NCBI GenBank assembly: GCA_947652115.1
Contig: OX393573.1
Location: 9,532,480-9,596,479, forward strand
Direction: 5' to 3'
Length of the DNA stretch: 64,000 nucleotides
From: Blastomussa wellsi
Taxonomy: Eukaryota; Cnidaria; Anthozoa; Scleractinia; Plerogyridae
The translations under genes were made by a program, and so were the position numbers. The number at the start of each line of letters is the position of its first letter. Position 1 is the first letter of the stretch. Under the pieces are notes generated by a model that saw nothing but the letters and a program-made list of their open reading frames with translations, ran no database searches and was not told where the DNA came from. Shown here piece by piece: positions 30,054-38,602 of the stretch.

Positions 30054-31116
30054 TATCGTTTGAAATGTAACGTGACGATGGTCGTGCCTTCACCCAACGT
30101 TGCCAAAGGTCCGTTTGTCTCAGCCACTTGCGTTTCGATAATGTCCAACTCTTCCTTGCGCACGGGAATATATTGAATGTGAAGCGGTTCGAAGTATGCG
30201 TTACCTTCTCCTCTTCTTTCGTAGTTGACTTCACGCAACAGATCTGTCACTTGATTTCCCACCACGGAACTCTGCGCCACATCCAAGTAGACAAACAGCG
30301 ATCTCATTGACGTTCCTGCCACATTTTGATACGCCTTGTTCAAATTGACGAATCGCCAATTGCAATGAACAGACAAAAAAAGAAACCTGCCATCGTTTCT
30401 TTTATGTAAATCGCGTATGTCTTCTATGTCGTCCTTCACAACCCAGAATCTCATGTCTCTGGTGTCTGGTTTACCGGGTGCAGGGATGTAATTTGTGAAA
30501 ACATCCCAACGGACAACATCAACAGGATAAGTAGGAATCTTGTCTTCTGTGAATTCCATCTTCACTCAACCATCCCATTTTCTTGGCCAGTGTAGCGTTG
30601 ACTTTGAGTCACGCCACGATGTTTTTTCGTGGTTCCCATGTTTTTTACGATCAATTCGTCACCATCTCATTTGAATTTAACAAATGTTCGTCCTTTGTCT
30701 ATTGGACTGATGAAAGAAGCTCCCCATTCTGGATTGTGAACCGGAGCGCCATTGCCACCGGTTTTATATCTTTTTTGATCATAGAAATTCACCACGCTTT
30801 TCATGAATTCCACACCATTCAGTCTGGAGAATACATTGTTCAAATCGCTGATGTTCAATCGGCTTGTGTAGTAGTGATTGTCATTCTTGTCATGAAACCA
30901 TTCGTACTTGAACAGGATGGCATTTAGATCATCAGTGACAGAAGGAATAGCTAGTTGGTTGTCAGGCAACGATATACTACTCAATCCCACTTTCCATCCT
31001 TCACCCAATCGAATGGGAGTTGGTAATCGCACTTTGAAACTGTTGTTTGTATTGTTTGGAAATTCTTTGCGACTGCTGTCATTGGGTAACGTCAAGTAGA
31101 ACTCTTCAGTCGTCAT
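30053..31116 (-). pseudogene. Virion protein paralog B (penton/minor-capsid candidate), broken
   Basis: The first part (31,116-30,667) starts MTTEEFYLTLPNDSSRKEF with RLGEGWKVGLSSISLP, closely like paralog A, and stops at TGA 30,667-30,669 after FVKFK, where paralog A has FKR; this suggests CGA to TGA. The same frame stays open for about 30 codons, then a frameshift near 30,567 leads into the C-terminal part (30,565-30,053) ending TIVTLHFKR, again like paralog A. FYLxLPS..S...FP.N starts are typical of an uncharacterised Polinton structural protein that may form pentons. Confidence 0.65.
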
Positions 31117-32143
31117 ACTTGAAATGTAATGTCACGATCGTACTTCCTTCTTCGAAGTGTACTTCTCTTCCGTCTTCCTCTTTCACGTCGATTTCGATAA
31201 TGTCAATGACTTCGTCTCGCACCGGTATATATTGCACGTTTTGCATCTCGTATCCACTTTGAGACAACGTGTAGGGAATGTCTCTCAACAAATTAGTGAT
31301 CTGTACTCCCACCGTGCTGCTCTGGACGGCAGTCGAGTGAACGAATAGAGGTCTTTGCTGATGACCGAAAGCCCGTTCGTAACTTTCGTCCAAGTACGAA
31401 AACACCCGATTGCAAAAAGAACTCAACTGAAGTGTGTCTTTGTCGATTTTGTAAAATTCGTCATTTCCTTCTACGATGTCAGTAGCGCCTGGCACCTTAT
31501 CTGTAGGAAATTCTTTGCGTAAATTATCTCCCAACTCGTAAACGAGATCACCATCACCATCTGTTTCTTCTTTGACCCATCCCATGTCTTTGGCCAATTG
31601 ATATCCCACGAACACTTTTGGGTAATTGTTTGAGTTGCCTCCGAAATACGTGTCGATATTATCCAATACGAATTGGTCTTTGTCAGCATACATTTGCGTG
31701 TAAGACCTCTTGAATTTCACGATGTCCTCGCCATCATCGTCTTGGCCTTCTGTCACATCTTGTCCCAATTGAGCATCAGCAATACCAATGTTTTCTAGTT
31801 TCCAATAGTACAATCTCTTTATGGCTGTCATTAATTGCGTGCCGTTGGTAATGTTGGAATTGAACTTGTTCAACACATCTTCAGTGATGAGGAGTCGTTG
31901 TTCTGTATAAACTTCCGTGTCAACATCTTCCAACAAGTCCCATTCAAACCGAAACAAGAAGGGATCCTTAATGAGGACACGAGGTGGTGCTTTTGGTACG
32001 TGAATACTGGTCATACCCACTTTCCATCCAGATTCCTTGAAACGCAACGGGTAAGGCAAACGATTCTTGAAGTGATGGGGTTGATTGTCGGGGAATTCCA
32101 CGCGGTTCGATCGACTGGTGAGTCTCAGATAAAATTCCCTCAT
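31106..32143 (-). CDS. Virion protein paralog A (penton/minor-capsid candidate)
   Basis: Intact, 345 residues from the ATG at 32,143 that overlaps the integrase stop (ATGA); an upstream in-frame ATG at 32,173 is less likely. N-terminal MREFYLRLTSRSNRVEF and GWKVGMTSIHVP, an acidic middle, and a C-terminal beta-rich half (YIPVRDEVIDIIEID, STIVTLHFKYD). Paralog B follows immediately with an 11-base overlap. Tandem duplication may give two proteins at one vertex, but the role is inferred from position only. Confidence 0.65.
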   Translation of the reverse strand: MREFYLRLTSRSNRVEFPDNQPHHFKNRLPYPLRFKESGWKVGMTSIHVPKAPPRVLIKDPFLFRFEWDLLEDVDTEVYTEQRLLITEDVLNKFNSNITNGTQLMTAIKRLYYWKLENIGIADAQLGQDVTEGQDDDGEDIVKFKRSYTQMYADKDQFVLDNIDTYFGGNSNNYPKVFVGYQLAKDMGWVKEETDGDGDLVYELGDNLRKEFPTDKVPGATDIVEGNDEFYKIDKDTLQLSSFCNRVFSYLDESYERAFGHQQRPLFVHSTAVQSSTVGVQITNLLRDIPYTLSQSGYEMQNVQYIPVRDEVIDIIEIDVKEEDGREVHFEEGSTIVTLHFKYDD

Positions 32144-32985
32144 AGCGATTCCAGAGCTGAACGTTCGATCCAACTGTTATACTTCTCTGGCCATCCTTTC
32201 CATTCAACCAACACTTTAGTACCTTTTCGTTTCAGTATTCTTTCGACTCGAAACAGATCCTCCTCGTCTTGCAGGACTTTTTGCAATTCTTCCTTATAAA
32301 ATGTTCTTTTGACAGGCGTTCCGTCGTATTTGTTGATCTTGTAGGTGGTGACGGGTGGACCTGGTCTGACATCACTCACGACGAAAATTTCTTTGGTCCA
32401 GCCTGGTAAATAACTTTTCTTGAACGTACGGAATTTTTTGTTGAGTCGTACCTTATCACCCACTTTCAACAAAGTACGTCGTTTGGGTTTTTTGCCTTGC
32501 AATTTCTTGGCATACAAATTCATCCACACTTCGTGTTCGTTTTTCTTGTTGACTTGGTTTGGGGCCATGCCGATACTTCTATGAAATGACGCATTGTATC
32601 CCTTCACCAAAGCGGGAAGTGCAGACATGTAATTCAATGTGTTTTTGACGGTAAAATAACGATACATGCGTTCCTTGAAGGTATGATTGAATCGTTCCAC
32701 AATACTGGCTTTCGTGTCACCTGCCGTCGAAAAATGATTGATCTTCTTTCGTTTCATCAATTCAGCAAAGATCTTGTTATAAAATTCCTTTCCATCGTCG
32801 GTTTGTAAATTCTGAGGTGTACGTCCTTTGGCGCGTTTCAGGATTTTTTCAAAAGCTTCCGTCACCGGTTTTCCCGTCTCACGGGTTCTATCCGAGCGTA
32901 TTTGGACACACACGGTCGTCCACCTAATCTTTTCTTCCATCACGTACAGAGTAAAGTTTCGATCCTCTGCGCTGCTCCACTGCAC
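32140..32985 (-). pseudogene. Polinton integrase (rve + chromodomain), 5'-truncated
   Basis: Retroviral-type core: second catalytic Asp in LQTDDGKEFYNK, Glu in KASIVERFN, then YHRSIGMAP-like text (FHRSIGMAPNQV), an SH3-like region and a C-terminal chromodomain (VERILKRKGTKVLVEWKGW). The N-terminal zinc finger and the first catalytic Asp, present in Polinton integrases, are missing: the N-terminal 30 residues are unlike the family. So about 100 or more codons have been lost or replaced at the 5' end, and this copy cannot catalyse integration. The chromodomain would target histone marks. Confidence 0.85.
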
Positions 32986-33299
32986 TACTCTGTCTTCATC
33001 TGATCATTTATATATGATGTTTTGGGTGCGCATCACCCCAATTTTTTGCCTTATATGGAGTGTTCGCTCTGTACAAAGGTCGATCCACAGCACCGTATAA
33101 GGAGTAGTTGACGCATCTGTAAAGTCCAAAGATCATCGCGCCACTTTGACGTGACTGGTTTTAACGGGTTTCAGTAACTGGTTTTAACGGGTTTTAACTG
33201 GTTTCAGTAACAGGTTTGACTGCTGGCGTCACTCGATTCTGATTGGCCATTTGGTTTTACATAAAGTAACACGATTTTTCGTTGTTCATCACTTCAAGA
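32986..33299. promoter_or_regulatory. Divergent promoter between structural cluster and GRF gene
   Basis: A TATATAAATG-like box on the minus strand (33,008-33,017), an imperfect GGGTG-CGCAT-CACCC inverted repeat just outside it (33,036-33,050), and tandem CTGGTTTTAACGGGTTT units at 33,158-33,215. It separates the leftward late cluster from the rightward genes. The missing integrase 5' end may also have been here, so part of the region may be altered by deletion. Confidence 0.5.
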
Positions 33300-34311
33300 A
33301 TGGAGCAAGCAGAGATGCCGGAGATCAAGAAAGAAGAAGAAGAAGAACTGACTGACCAAATAAAGTTTTTGCAAAGTGAACAAGGTAACTACATTCATTA
33401 TCAACCCGGTGACGCATCGCCAATTTTGACTAAAAAAAAAGTCAAACCGCGGTAAAAAGAAGAAGAAAAATAAAGGAGATGAATCCCCCACACGTTACAT
33501 GTTGCCAAAAGATTTCCCACCGGCTTCCAACAAGAAGAAGAAGAAGAAAAAGACAAACAAAGAACAAACAGAAGTGATGGAAGAAGGTGAAATACCGTCG
33601 TACGATGAAGCCATTGATTTTTTCAACAAGTTCTTTCCACAAGCAGAAGTGACTTGTCCGATTCACAACAATGTTCCACTTCAAGAAAAAACAGCAAGCA
33701 ATGGATGGAAGTACCTGGTTTGCGGTGTGGGAAGAGATGATCGTAAAGATCATTGTTTTGTCTTAGTGGACAAAAACGAAGCCAAAACGTATATCGACAT
33801 CGTTCGAAATACGAACACTGTGATGACTTACTACTCAAACAACCTGGATAAATTGTTGTGTTACTGCGACGAACCAACCATTCTAAGTATCTCCAATTCG
33901 ACGAACAATCCAGATCGCCCTTACTTCCGCTGCAGACGAAACATGTGCAAATTCTTTCAATGGAGTGATTTGCTACCGAGAGGAAAAGTCTTGGCTTGGA
34001 TAGAAGGAGGAAAACGTCATTATGGCGACACCCATTGGTCCAGAGATGAACAAGGTTACCCAATGAGAGGACAAGATTCTCCTTGGTATCACAAACCCAC
34101 CTACACAGATATCAATTCCATTCCTTTTGACCAGTCATTGTGGCTGGAGTGTCAAAAAGTAAACATCACGTTCTTGGAACAGAATCAAGAGGTGATAAGT
34201 CCTCCAGAAATAAGGGGATGTCACTATTCCGAAGAGAATGAACCTGCGTTAAAGAATCAGATTTACATCATACGTCTTATGAAGAAGCATGGACTGACAC
34301 ACACAGGATGA
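33300..34311 (+). pseudogene. GRF zinc-finger protein, frameshifted near its start
   Basis: ATG at 33,300 opens an acidic and Lys-rich N-terminus. After about 45 codons, at a run of nine A (about 33,431-33,439), the frame shifts and the rest runs from 33,456 to 34,311. The domain CYCDEPTIL ... RPYFRCRRNMCKFFQWSD is a GRF zinc finger, which binds single-stranded DNA in APE2, TOP3A and NEIL3. An upstream CPIHNNVPL / VCG region may be a further zinc site. The last four bases overlap the exonuclease ATG (ATGA). A homopolymer indel is the simplest explanation for the shift. Confidence 0.75.
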
Positions 34312-34829
34312 AAGAGAAAGTGTGTATGATATTGGACTTGGAGGGATTTTTCGTCAACAAGAAATTTCAAGTGCGGGAACTGGGATATTACGCTTGGACA
34401 GGAGATCACGGACGATACGCATTTTACGCAAAAGTACCTTGGTACAATTTATCCATAGAAGACAAAAGAACTGTTGCCTTTCAAAAGTATAACATTCACG
34501 GACTGACGTACGATCCAATGAAACAAGAAAAAGGATACGAGTCTCACCAGTTGGAAGAGATATTAATGAATTTGTATCAGAACAACAAATGCAATGAAAG
34601 ATATGTAATAGCCTACAAAGGAGGACATGTAGAAAAAGATTTGTTGAATAGACTTAACATTCAAAGTTTAAACCTTGAAGTGTATAATTGTCCTAAATAC
34701 GAAATACTAAAATCGAGTGTTGTCGAGCCTTTGCCCGATTGCGGATTTCACTTCAATTGTTGTAACACTCATTGCAGCATGGTCGAATGTCATGCTTTTT
34801 GGTTATGGATGAACACTTACGTAGAATAA
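34308..34829 (+). CDS. DEDD-type exonuclease-like protein
   Basis: 173 residues, intact. ILDLEGFF near the start gives the D-x-E of exonuclease motif I, AYKGGHVEKDLL gives motif II, and HCSMVECHAFWLW the H-x4-E/D of motif III. A DnaQ/Maelstrom-like RNase H fold is plausible; the Cys/His-rich end (CGFHFNCCNTHC) may bind zinc as in Maelstrom. It starts on the stop of the GRF gene and probably works with it in DNA replication or repair. Confidence 0.6.
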   Translation: MKEKVCMILDLEGFFVNKKFQVRELGYYAWTGDHGRYAFYAKVPWYNLSIEDKRTVAFQKYNIHGLTYDPMKQEKGYESHQLEEILMNLYQNNKCNERYVIAYKGGHVEKDLLNRLNIQSLNLEVYNCPKYEILKSSVVEPLPDCGFHFNCCNTHCSMVECHAFWLWMNTYVE

Positions 34830-35220
34830 AATCAGACTTTTTTTCAAACAACATTGTTTTAATTGTCATGATATACATTTCTTTACAAACGTAACAAGAA
34901 CTCTCTTTACAAAAATGACAATGATTCGCGTACAAACAAAAAGCCTTCACAACTTCTGCACGAGCGAGTGCTTGTTGAACATTCTCACCTAAAAACACAG
35001 TAGTAAAGTCCCACACCTCAATGTCATAATACTCTCCATAAATGGAACCGCAACAAGTCAAGAAAACGCGACCACCCCACTTGGCTGTTATCTCGCCGCA
35101 TTTGATTTCCTTCACAAACTTCTCATGATAAGCATTGTGCACCCTGTGAAGAGGTTGTGTACACGTGGGAGGTTCCTGGCCACAGACCACACAGCATGAA
35201 GGTAAATTTACACAAGACAT
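34753..35220 (-). CDS. Cys-rich zinc-ribbon protein
   Basis: 156 residues from the ATG at 35,220 (another at 35,259 would add a hydrophobic start). Cys pairs occur as CCVVCG, CHFC, CYVC and CCNEC, implying two zinc ribbons. The 3' end overlaps the exonuclease gene in convergent orientation by 77 bases, which is unusual, so the true end may be earlier. Function unknown. Confidence 0.5.
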   Translation of the reverse strand: MSCVNLPSCCVVCGQEPPTCTQPLHRVHNAYHEKFVKEIKCGEITAKWGGRVFLTCCGSIYGEYYDIEVWDFTTVFLGENVQQALARAEVVKAFCLYANHCHFCKESSCYVCKEMYIMTIKTMLFEKKSDFILRKCSSITKKHDIRPCCNECYNN

Positions 35221-35271
35221 GACTGTCAAAAGAAAACAAAAATCAAAATGGTAACGCAATAAAATATTCCA

Positions 35272-35529
35272 TCAAGGGTCCAATGCATCGTATGCCTCTG
35301 CCCACACAAGTAAGTCATTCCAAAGAGAGAGCACTTCAGGGTCATCCACGCCCGTGTCCCATGATAGACGACTTATTCTGTCCAGCAAGACTGCTCCATC
35401 TTGAATAAGATCAAACATGTCTTGGTAACGGGCACCTTCACAATTCTCTTTATCGGCGTCTAACTTTAACTCCATCAATGTTGTCGCTTCATTGTAAGTT
35501 TCCCACAAAAGTTCTTTTTCAGACGCCAT
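35272..35529 (-). CDS. Small acidic helical protein
   Basis: 85 residues from the ATG at 35,529 (MASEKELLWETYNEA), chosen because a minus-strand TATATAAG stands at 35,583-35,590, only about 55 bases upstream; the longer frame would start beyond that box. Strongly acidic with a Trp/Leu-rich end (LSLWNDLLVWAEAYD). It is driven by the left side of the divergent G6-TAT-C6 promoter. Unknown function, maybe an early regulator. Confidence 0.55.
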   Translation of the reverse strand: MASEKELLWETYNEATTLMELKLDADKENCEGARYQDMFDLIQDGAVLLDRISRLSWDTGVDDPEVLSLWNDLLVWAEAYDALDP

Positions 35530-35582
35530 ACTTACTTTTTCAGACTCAGCTTCAAAGGGTAACAGGGGTGTGGAATGAAAAG

Positions 35583-35717
35583 CCTTATATACATTCAAAA
35601 CAGGACACGTGATAGCAATTGTATGGGGATGGGGGGTATCCCCCCTCATGAGAGGTTCAACACACTATATAAGGAACTCACTTGCAGCGTTTGCTTCATT
35701 CTCAAGTTTGACACAAG
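35583..35717. promoter_or_regulatory. Divergent promoter with G6-TAT-C6 element (right)
   Basis: Minus-strand TATATAAG at 35,583-35,590, GGGGGGTATCCCCCC at 35,631-35,645 (identical to 19,861-19,875) and plus-strand TATATAAG at 35,666-35,673, then the ATG at 35,718. The plus-strand product is the common exon of the right cassette array. Confidence 0.75.
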
Positions 35718-35810
35718 ATGGCAAGCAATGATGAGAGAGAGAAGTTATGGAGGAAGAAAGGGCCAATGCAATGGGAGTTTCTTGGAGAAGAAAAAGAAAC
35801 AGAAAAAGAG
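35718..35810 (+). CDS. Right array, common first exon
   Basis: 31 codons, MASNDEREKLWRKKG to KETEKE, highly charged. It ends GAG|GTAAGA, a near-consensus donor, in phase 0. Downstream are six zinc-type acceptors and the PolB acceptor, all in phase 0. Without splicing the frame reads on into cassette U0. Confidence 0.75.
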
Positions 35811-36374
35811 GTAAGAAGTCGTTGGGATGTATTGCCAGAAGAAATCAAAGAAAAGATACAATGGGCAAGTGTAGAAATGCATGTACGGGAACGATTGAAC
35901 ACCAGTTGCGAGATTAAGAAGCTAGAAGTCTACCTGTGACTTTGGACTTTGAACACAGCATATGCATGAAAACCGTCATGTTAAACAAGAGCAAAACAGA
36001 ATTTGGAACTTGGGAATTAATTCATTTATTCTTGGATCCTTGCAAAAGTTGTGATTTATTCCTCTCTCGTTACGCAGAAAAAACAAATGAAACGGGACAA
36101 ATTGTAAATCAAGAAACATTGTATCGTGATTTAGATCAAATTCCTTTCATGAAAACGGATTAAAACAATGAACGTTGGTTTCATCAAGAATGTATAATGC
36201 ATAATCTTGCTAACAACCATGGATATTGTTGCCTGTGTGCAACACATTTCGATCCGGAAAAGGCATGCGATGACTTTCGTCACTTCTTCTTTTATCCCAG
36301 AGATGAAAACTACGATGAAATCAAAAAGTTACCGTTTTGCGATGAAGACAAATTGGTTGTTCATTTTCTTGTTT
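35811..36374 (+). pseudogene. Right array, read-through cassette U0 (broken)
   Basis: Starts VRSRWDVLPEEIKEKIQW, the F-box-like signature of all cassettes, and stops at 35,937-35,939. Another frame continues with LDPCKSCDLFLS (CxxC) to a TAA at 36,161, and after that the same frame gives RWFHQEC and CCLCATHF. So the full cassette once had W-D-x-LP, CxxC and W-x-H-x2-C parts, now separated by one frameshift and one stop. Confidence 0.6.
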
Positions 36375-36394
36375 GAAATTCCTTTTCATCGCAG

Positions 36395-36712
36395 ATAATC
36401 AGTCATTGGGATATTCTTCCCATCAAAATACAACAAAAGATACAATGGAAAGCGGATCGTTTGATGATTGAGACAAAACACAATCGCAAATTGAAATATT
36501 GGTTCAACTTGAAAGTTGTATTGGATCAATGTTGTCATTGCGGATTCTTCATAGACATGAGACATCGCATGGATGAAGAAGGAAATTTCAAGAGGAACAG
36601 ATTCATATTTCGAAAAAGTTACAACAACTTTGGTCGTTACAAACATTTAAATCACATTTGGGACATTGATCGTTTACCTTCTCACATGATTGAGCGGAGT
36701 GGGGAAAAATAA
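36395..36712 (+). CDS. Right array, alternative 3' exon C2
   Basis: Acceptor CCTTTTCATCGCAG ends at 36,394. Phase 0 frame: IISHWDILPIKIQQKIQWK, later CCHCGFFIDMRHRMDEEG, stop at 36,710-36,712. Beyond the stop a second frame (to about 36,827) contains CVTFCDEGLWIHPDC, the usual last part of the cassette, so one indel near 36,700 has shortened it. Confidence 0.65.
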   Translation: MISHWDILPIKIQQKIQWKADRLMIETKHNRKLKYWFNLKVVLDQCCHCGFFIDMRHRMDEEGNFKRNRFIFRKSYNNFGRYKHLNHIWDIDRLPSHMIERSGEK

Positions 36713-36827
36713 CATTGTGGAAACAATACATTCGTACCGTGACCGAGGGAGAATGTGTAACATTTTGCGACGAAGGATTATGGATACACCCAGATTGCAT
36801 TATACCCTATCACATTTCTATTTGCAG

Positions 36828-37190
36828 GGAATGGGAGTCAACCCATGGGATCGATTACCAGACGAACTGAAACGAATCATACAGCGACAAGCTGATCAAA
36901 TCATGATCAATATCATTCACCATTTACCATATTGGTCTGCTTTGTTCAATTCCTTGGACCCTTGTATTTATTGCCATAGTTTCATACACTATCATTCAAT
37001 GGAAAAACCTCCGTCGTATCTATGGTTAAAATCGCATTTACCTTGGCACTACTACACAACGGAGGGAAGATATGTATCTGCATTTTACGTTGACAGAATT
37101 GAAAACAAAAACAGAATAAAACCAGAACCAAGATGGATCCATTGCTATTGCATTGGAAATCACTTTCTATGCTCAAACTTTTCACCATGA
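36828..37190 (+). CDS. Right array, alternative 3' exon C3
   Basis: Acceptor CACATTTCTATTTGCAG ends at 36,827. Phase 0 frame: GMGVNPWDRLPDELKRIIQ, then LDPCIYCHSFIHYHS and RWIHCYC. Stop at 37,188-37,190. 120 codons, intact. Confidence 0.7.
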   Translation, partial: GMGVNPWDRLPDELKRIIQRQADQIMINIIHHLPYWSALFNSLDPCIYCHSFIHYHSMEKPPSYLWLKSHLPWHYYTTEGRYVSAFYVDRIENKNRIKPEPRWIHCYCIGNHFLCSNFSP

Positions 37191-37214
37191 TCACATTTCT
37201 GTTCATTTTAACAG

Positions 37215-37586
37215 ATGAGTCTATGGGATTTTCTACCGGAAGAGATAAAACTAAAGATTTTGTGGATGGCTGATAAAATGGAACGCAAATTGGAACATAG
37301 AAGATTCAGGCAATATTTAAGAAACTATACGAAATCATGTGCCACGTGCGGTTTGTTCTTGGACATGAATCAACGAATAAACAAAAGGGGAGACATCTAC
37401 GGTTCACCGAGCAATATCCTTGATTTTGATCGCATGCCTAACATAAAGAATGAATTCTGTCAAGAAGATTGGCATCACTACGAATGCGTAAAAGATCGTT
37501 TTCATCCCATGGTGCAACATTACTTCAAACGTTATCAACATTATCATTACAAACAAAAGCAAAACATAAGAAGAAGGAAACTGTAA
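37215..37586 (+). CDS. Right array, alternative 3' exon C4
   Basis: Acceptor TCTGTTCATTTTAACAG ends at 37,214. Phase 0 frame: MSLWDFLPEEIKLKILWMA, then CATCGLFLDMNQRINKRG and DWHHYEC. 123 codons, intact. LPEEIKLKILWMAD is the best F-box-like match of the set. It also has its own ATG as the first codon. Confidence 0.7.
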   Translation: MSLWDFLPEEIKLKILWMADKMERKLEHRRFRQYLRNYTKSCATCGLFLDMNQRINKRGDIYGSPSNILDFDRMPNIKNEFCQEDWHHYECVKDRFHPMVQHYFKRYQHYHYKQKQNIRRRKL

Positions 37587-37635
37587 TCACTTCGTCTTTC
37601 GCTGATTAATTGACTTTTTTTCGGTCTTTTCACAG

Positions 37636-37989
37636 AGTCATTGGAATTTTCTGCCAGAAGAAATGAAACGAAAAATTCAATGGCTTTCGGACAAATCGCA
37701 TGTGGAAGACAAACTCAAATACAACCATAGCTTTTGGTACAAGTTTCACTTACGATTATCTCCTTGTCGACTTTGCGGTCACTTCGTGGACACGAGAGAG
37801 AGAATAGAACCGTCAGGGAACTTCAAACAAGAGGATGTATACCCTGTAATGTGTAGGATAGCTCATCAGACATTAGAGCATCCGTATATAAATCAATGGG
37901 AATATTGGCATGGACAAACGGATGAGGGTTACCTTTTTTTATCAATAATGAGACCTCCCTTTGAACACATGTGTCTTGATTGCAGATAA
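37636..37989 (+). CDS. Right array, alternative 3' exon C5
   Basis: Acceptor TTTTTTTCGGTCTTTTCACAG ends at 37,635. Phase 0 frame: SHWNFLPEEMKRKIQWLSD, CRLCGHFVDTRERIEPSG, ends EHMCLDCR at TAA 37,987-37,989. The stop lies within the CAG|ATAA junction that starts C6. Confidence 0.7.
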   Translation, partial: SHWNFLPEEMKRKIQWLSDKSHVEDKLKYNHSFWYKFHLRLSPCRLCGHFVDTRERIEPSGNFKQEDVYPVMCRIAHQTLEHPYINQWEYWHGQTDEGYLFLSIMRPPFEHMCLDCR

Positions 37990-38318
37990 AAAGTCACTGG
38001 GATGTATTACCGGAAGAAATGAAAAGATACATTCAATGGAAGGCGGATCTAATGCATGTAAAAGACAGACTCGTTTACAACAATCAGTTTTGGAGATCAT
38101 TTCATTTTTGGTTTATGGGTCGATGTATATATTGCGATTGTTACCTGGACATGAAAAACACAATAGACGGAGAAGGCAATTACAAGTGCGAATCGGAAAA
38201 AATATGGAAAAAAGGACAATGGACAGCAGTGTTTTGTGCAAATGACGATCCTCCATACACAAAATATCACTTTCAACATAATAATTGTGCATTGATTTCT
38301 CATTTACCGCACAGATAA
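37986..38318 (+). CDS. Right array, alternative 3' exon C6
   Basis: Acceptor TGTGTCTTGATTGCAG ends at 37,985. Phase 0 frame: IKSHWDVLPEEMKRYIQWK, CIYCDCYLDMKNTIDGEG, stop TAA 38,316-38,318, again inside the next CAG|ATAA junction. Confidence 0.7.
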   Translation: MKSHWDVLPEEMKRYIQWKADLMHVKDRLVYNNQFWRSFHFWFMGRCIYCDCYLDMKNTIDGEGNYKCESEKIWKKGQWTAVFCANDDPPYTKYHFQHNNCALISHLPHR

Positions 38319-38596
38319 AGAGTCGCTGGGATGCATTACCGGAAGAATTGAAAAGATACATTCAATGGCAGGCAGATCTCATGCACGTAAAAGAGAAAAA
38401 GAAAATGTGGTCAAAAACATTGAACACTTGCAGTTATTGTCGATGTTGCAATTTTTTTCTGGAAATGAGACACAGGCTTTGGAAAAATGGAGACATACGA
38501 GGAAACCCCACATTTGTAGACAACACATGGCGAATACCAACCATGTGTCATATCAATCCCAGTCAATCAGATTGGCATATTGTTGTCTTGACATGA
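38315..38596 (+). CDS. Right array, alternative 3' exon C7
   Basis: Acceptor TTTCTCATTTACCGCACAG ends at 38,314. Phase 0 frame: IKSRWDALPEELKRYIQWQ, then CSYCRCCNFFLEMRHRLW, ending SDWHIVVLT at TGA 38,594-38,596. Shorter than the others and lacking the last Cys of the third motif. Confidence 0.65.
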   Translation: MKSRWDALPEELKRYIQWQADLMHVKEKKKMWSKTLNTCSYCRCCNFFLEMRHRLWKNGDIRGNPTFVDNTWRIPTMCHINPSQSDWHIVVLT

Positions 38597-38602
38597 TTGC
38601 AG

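Noticed and set aside
33431..33439. Run of nine A in the GRF gene as programmed frameshifting
   Set aside because: A one-base homopolymer indel, real or from sequencing, is simpler. Raw reads would decide.
35272..35649. Long form (125 residues) of the acidic gene
   Set aside because: It would run through the TATA box and the G6-TAT-C6 element; the ATG at 35,529 is placed properly downstream of them.
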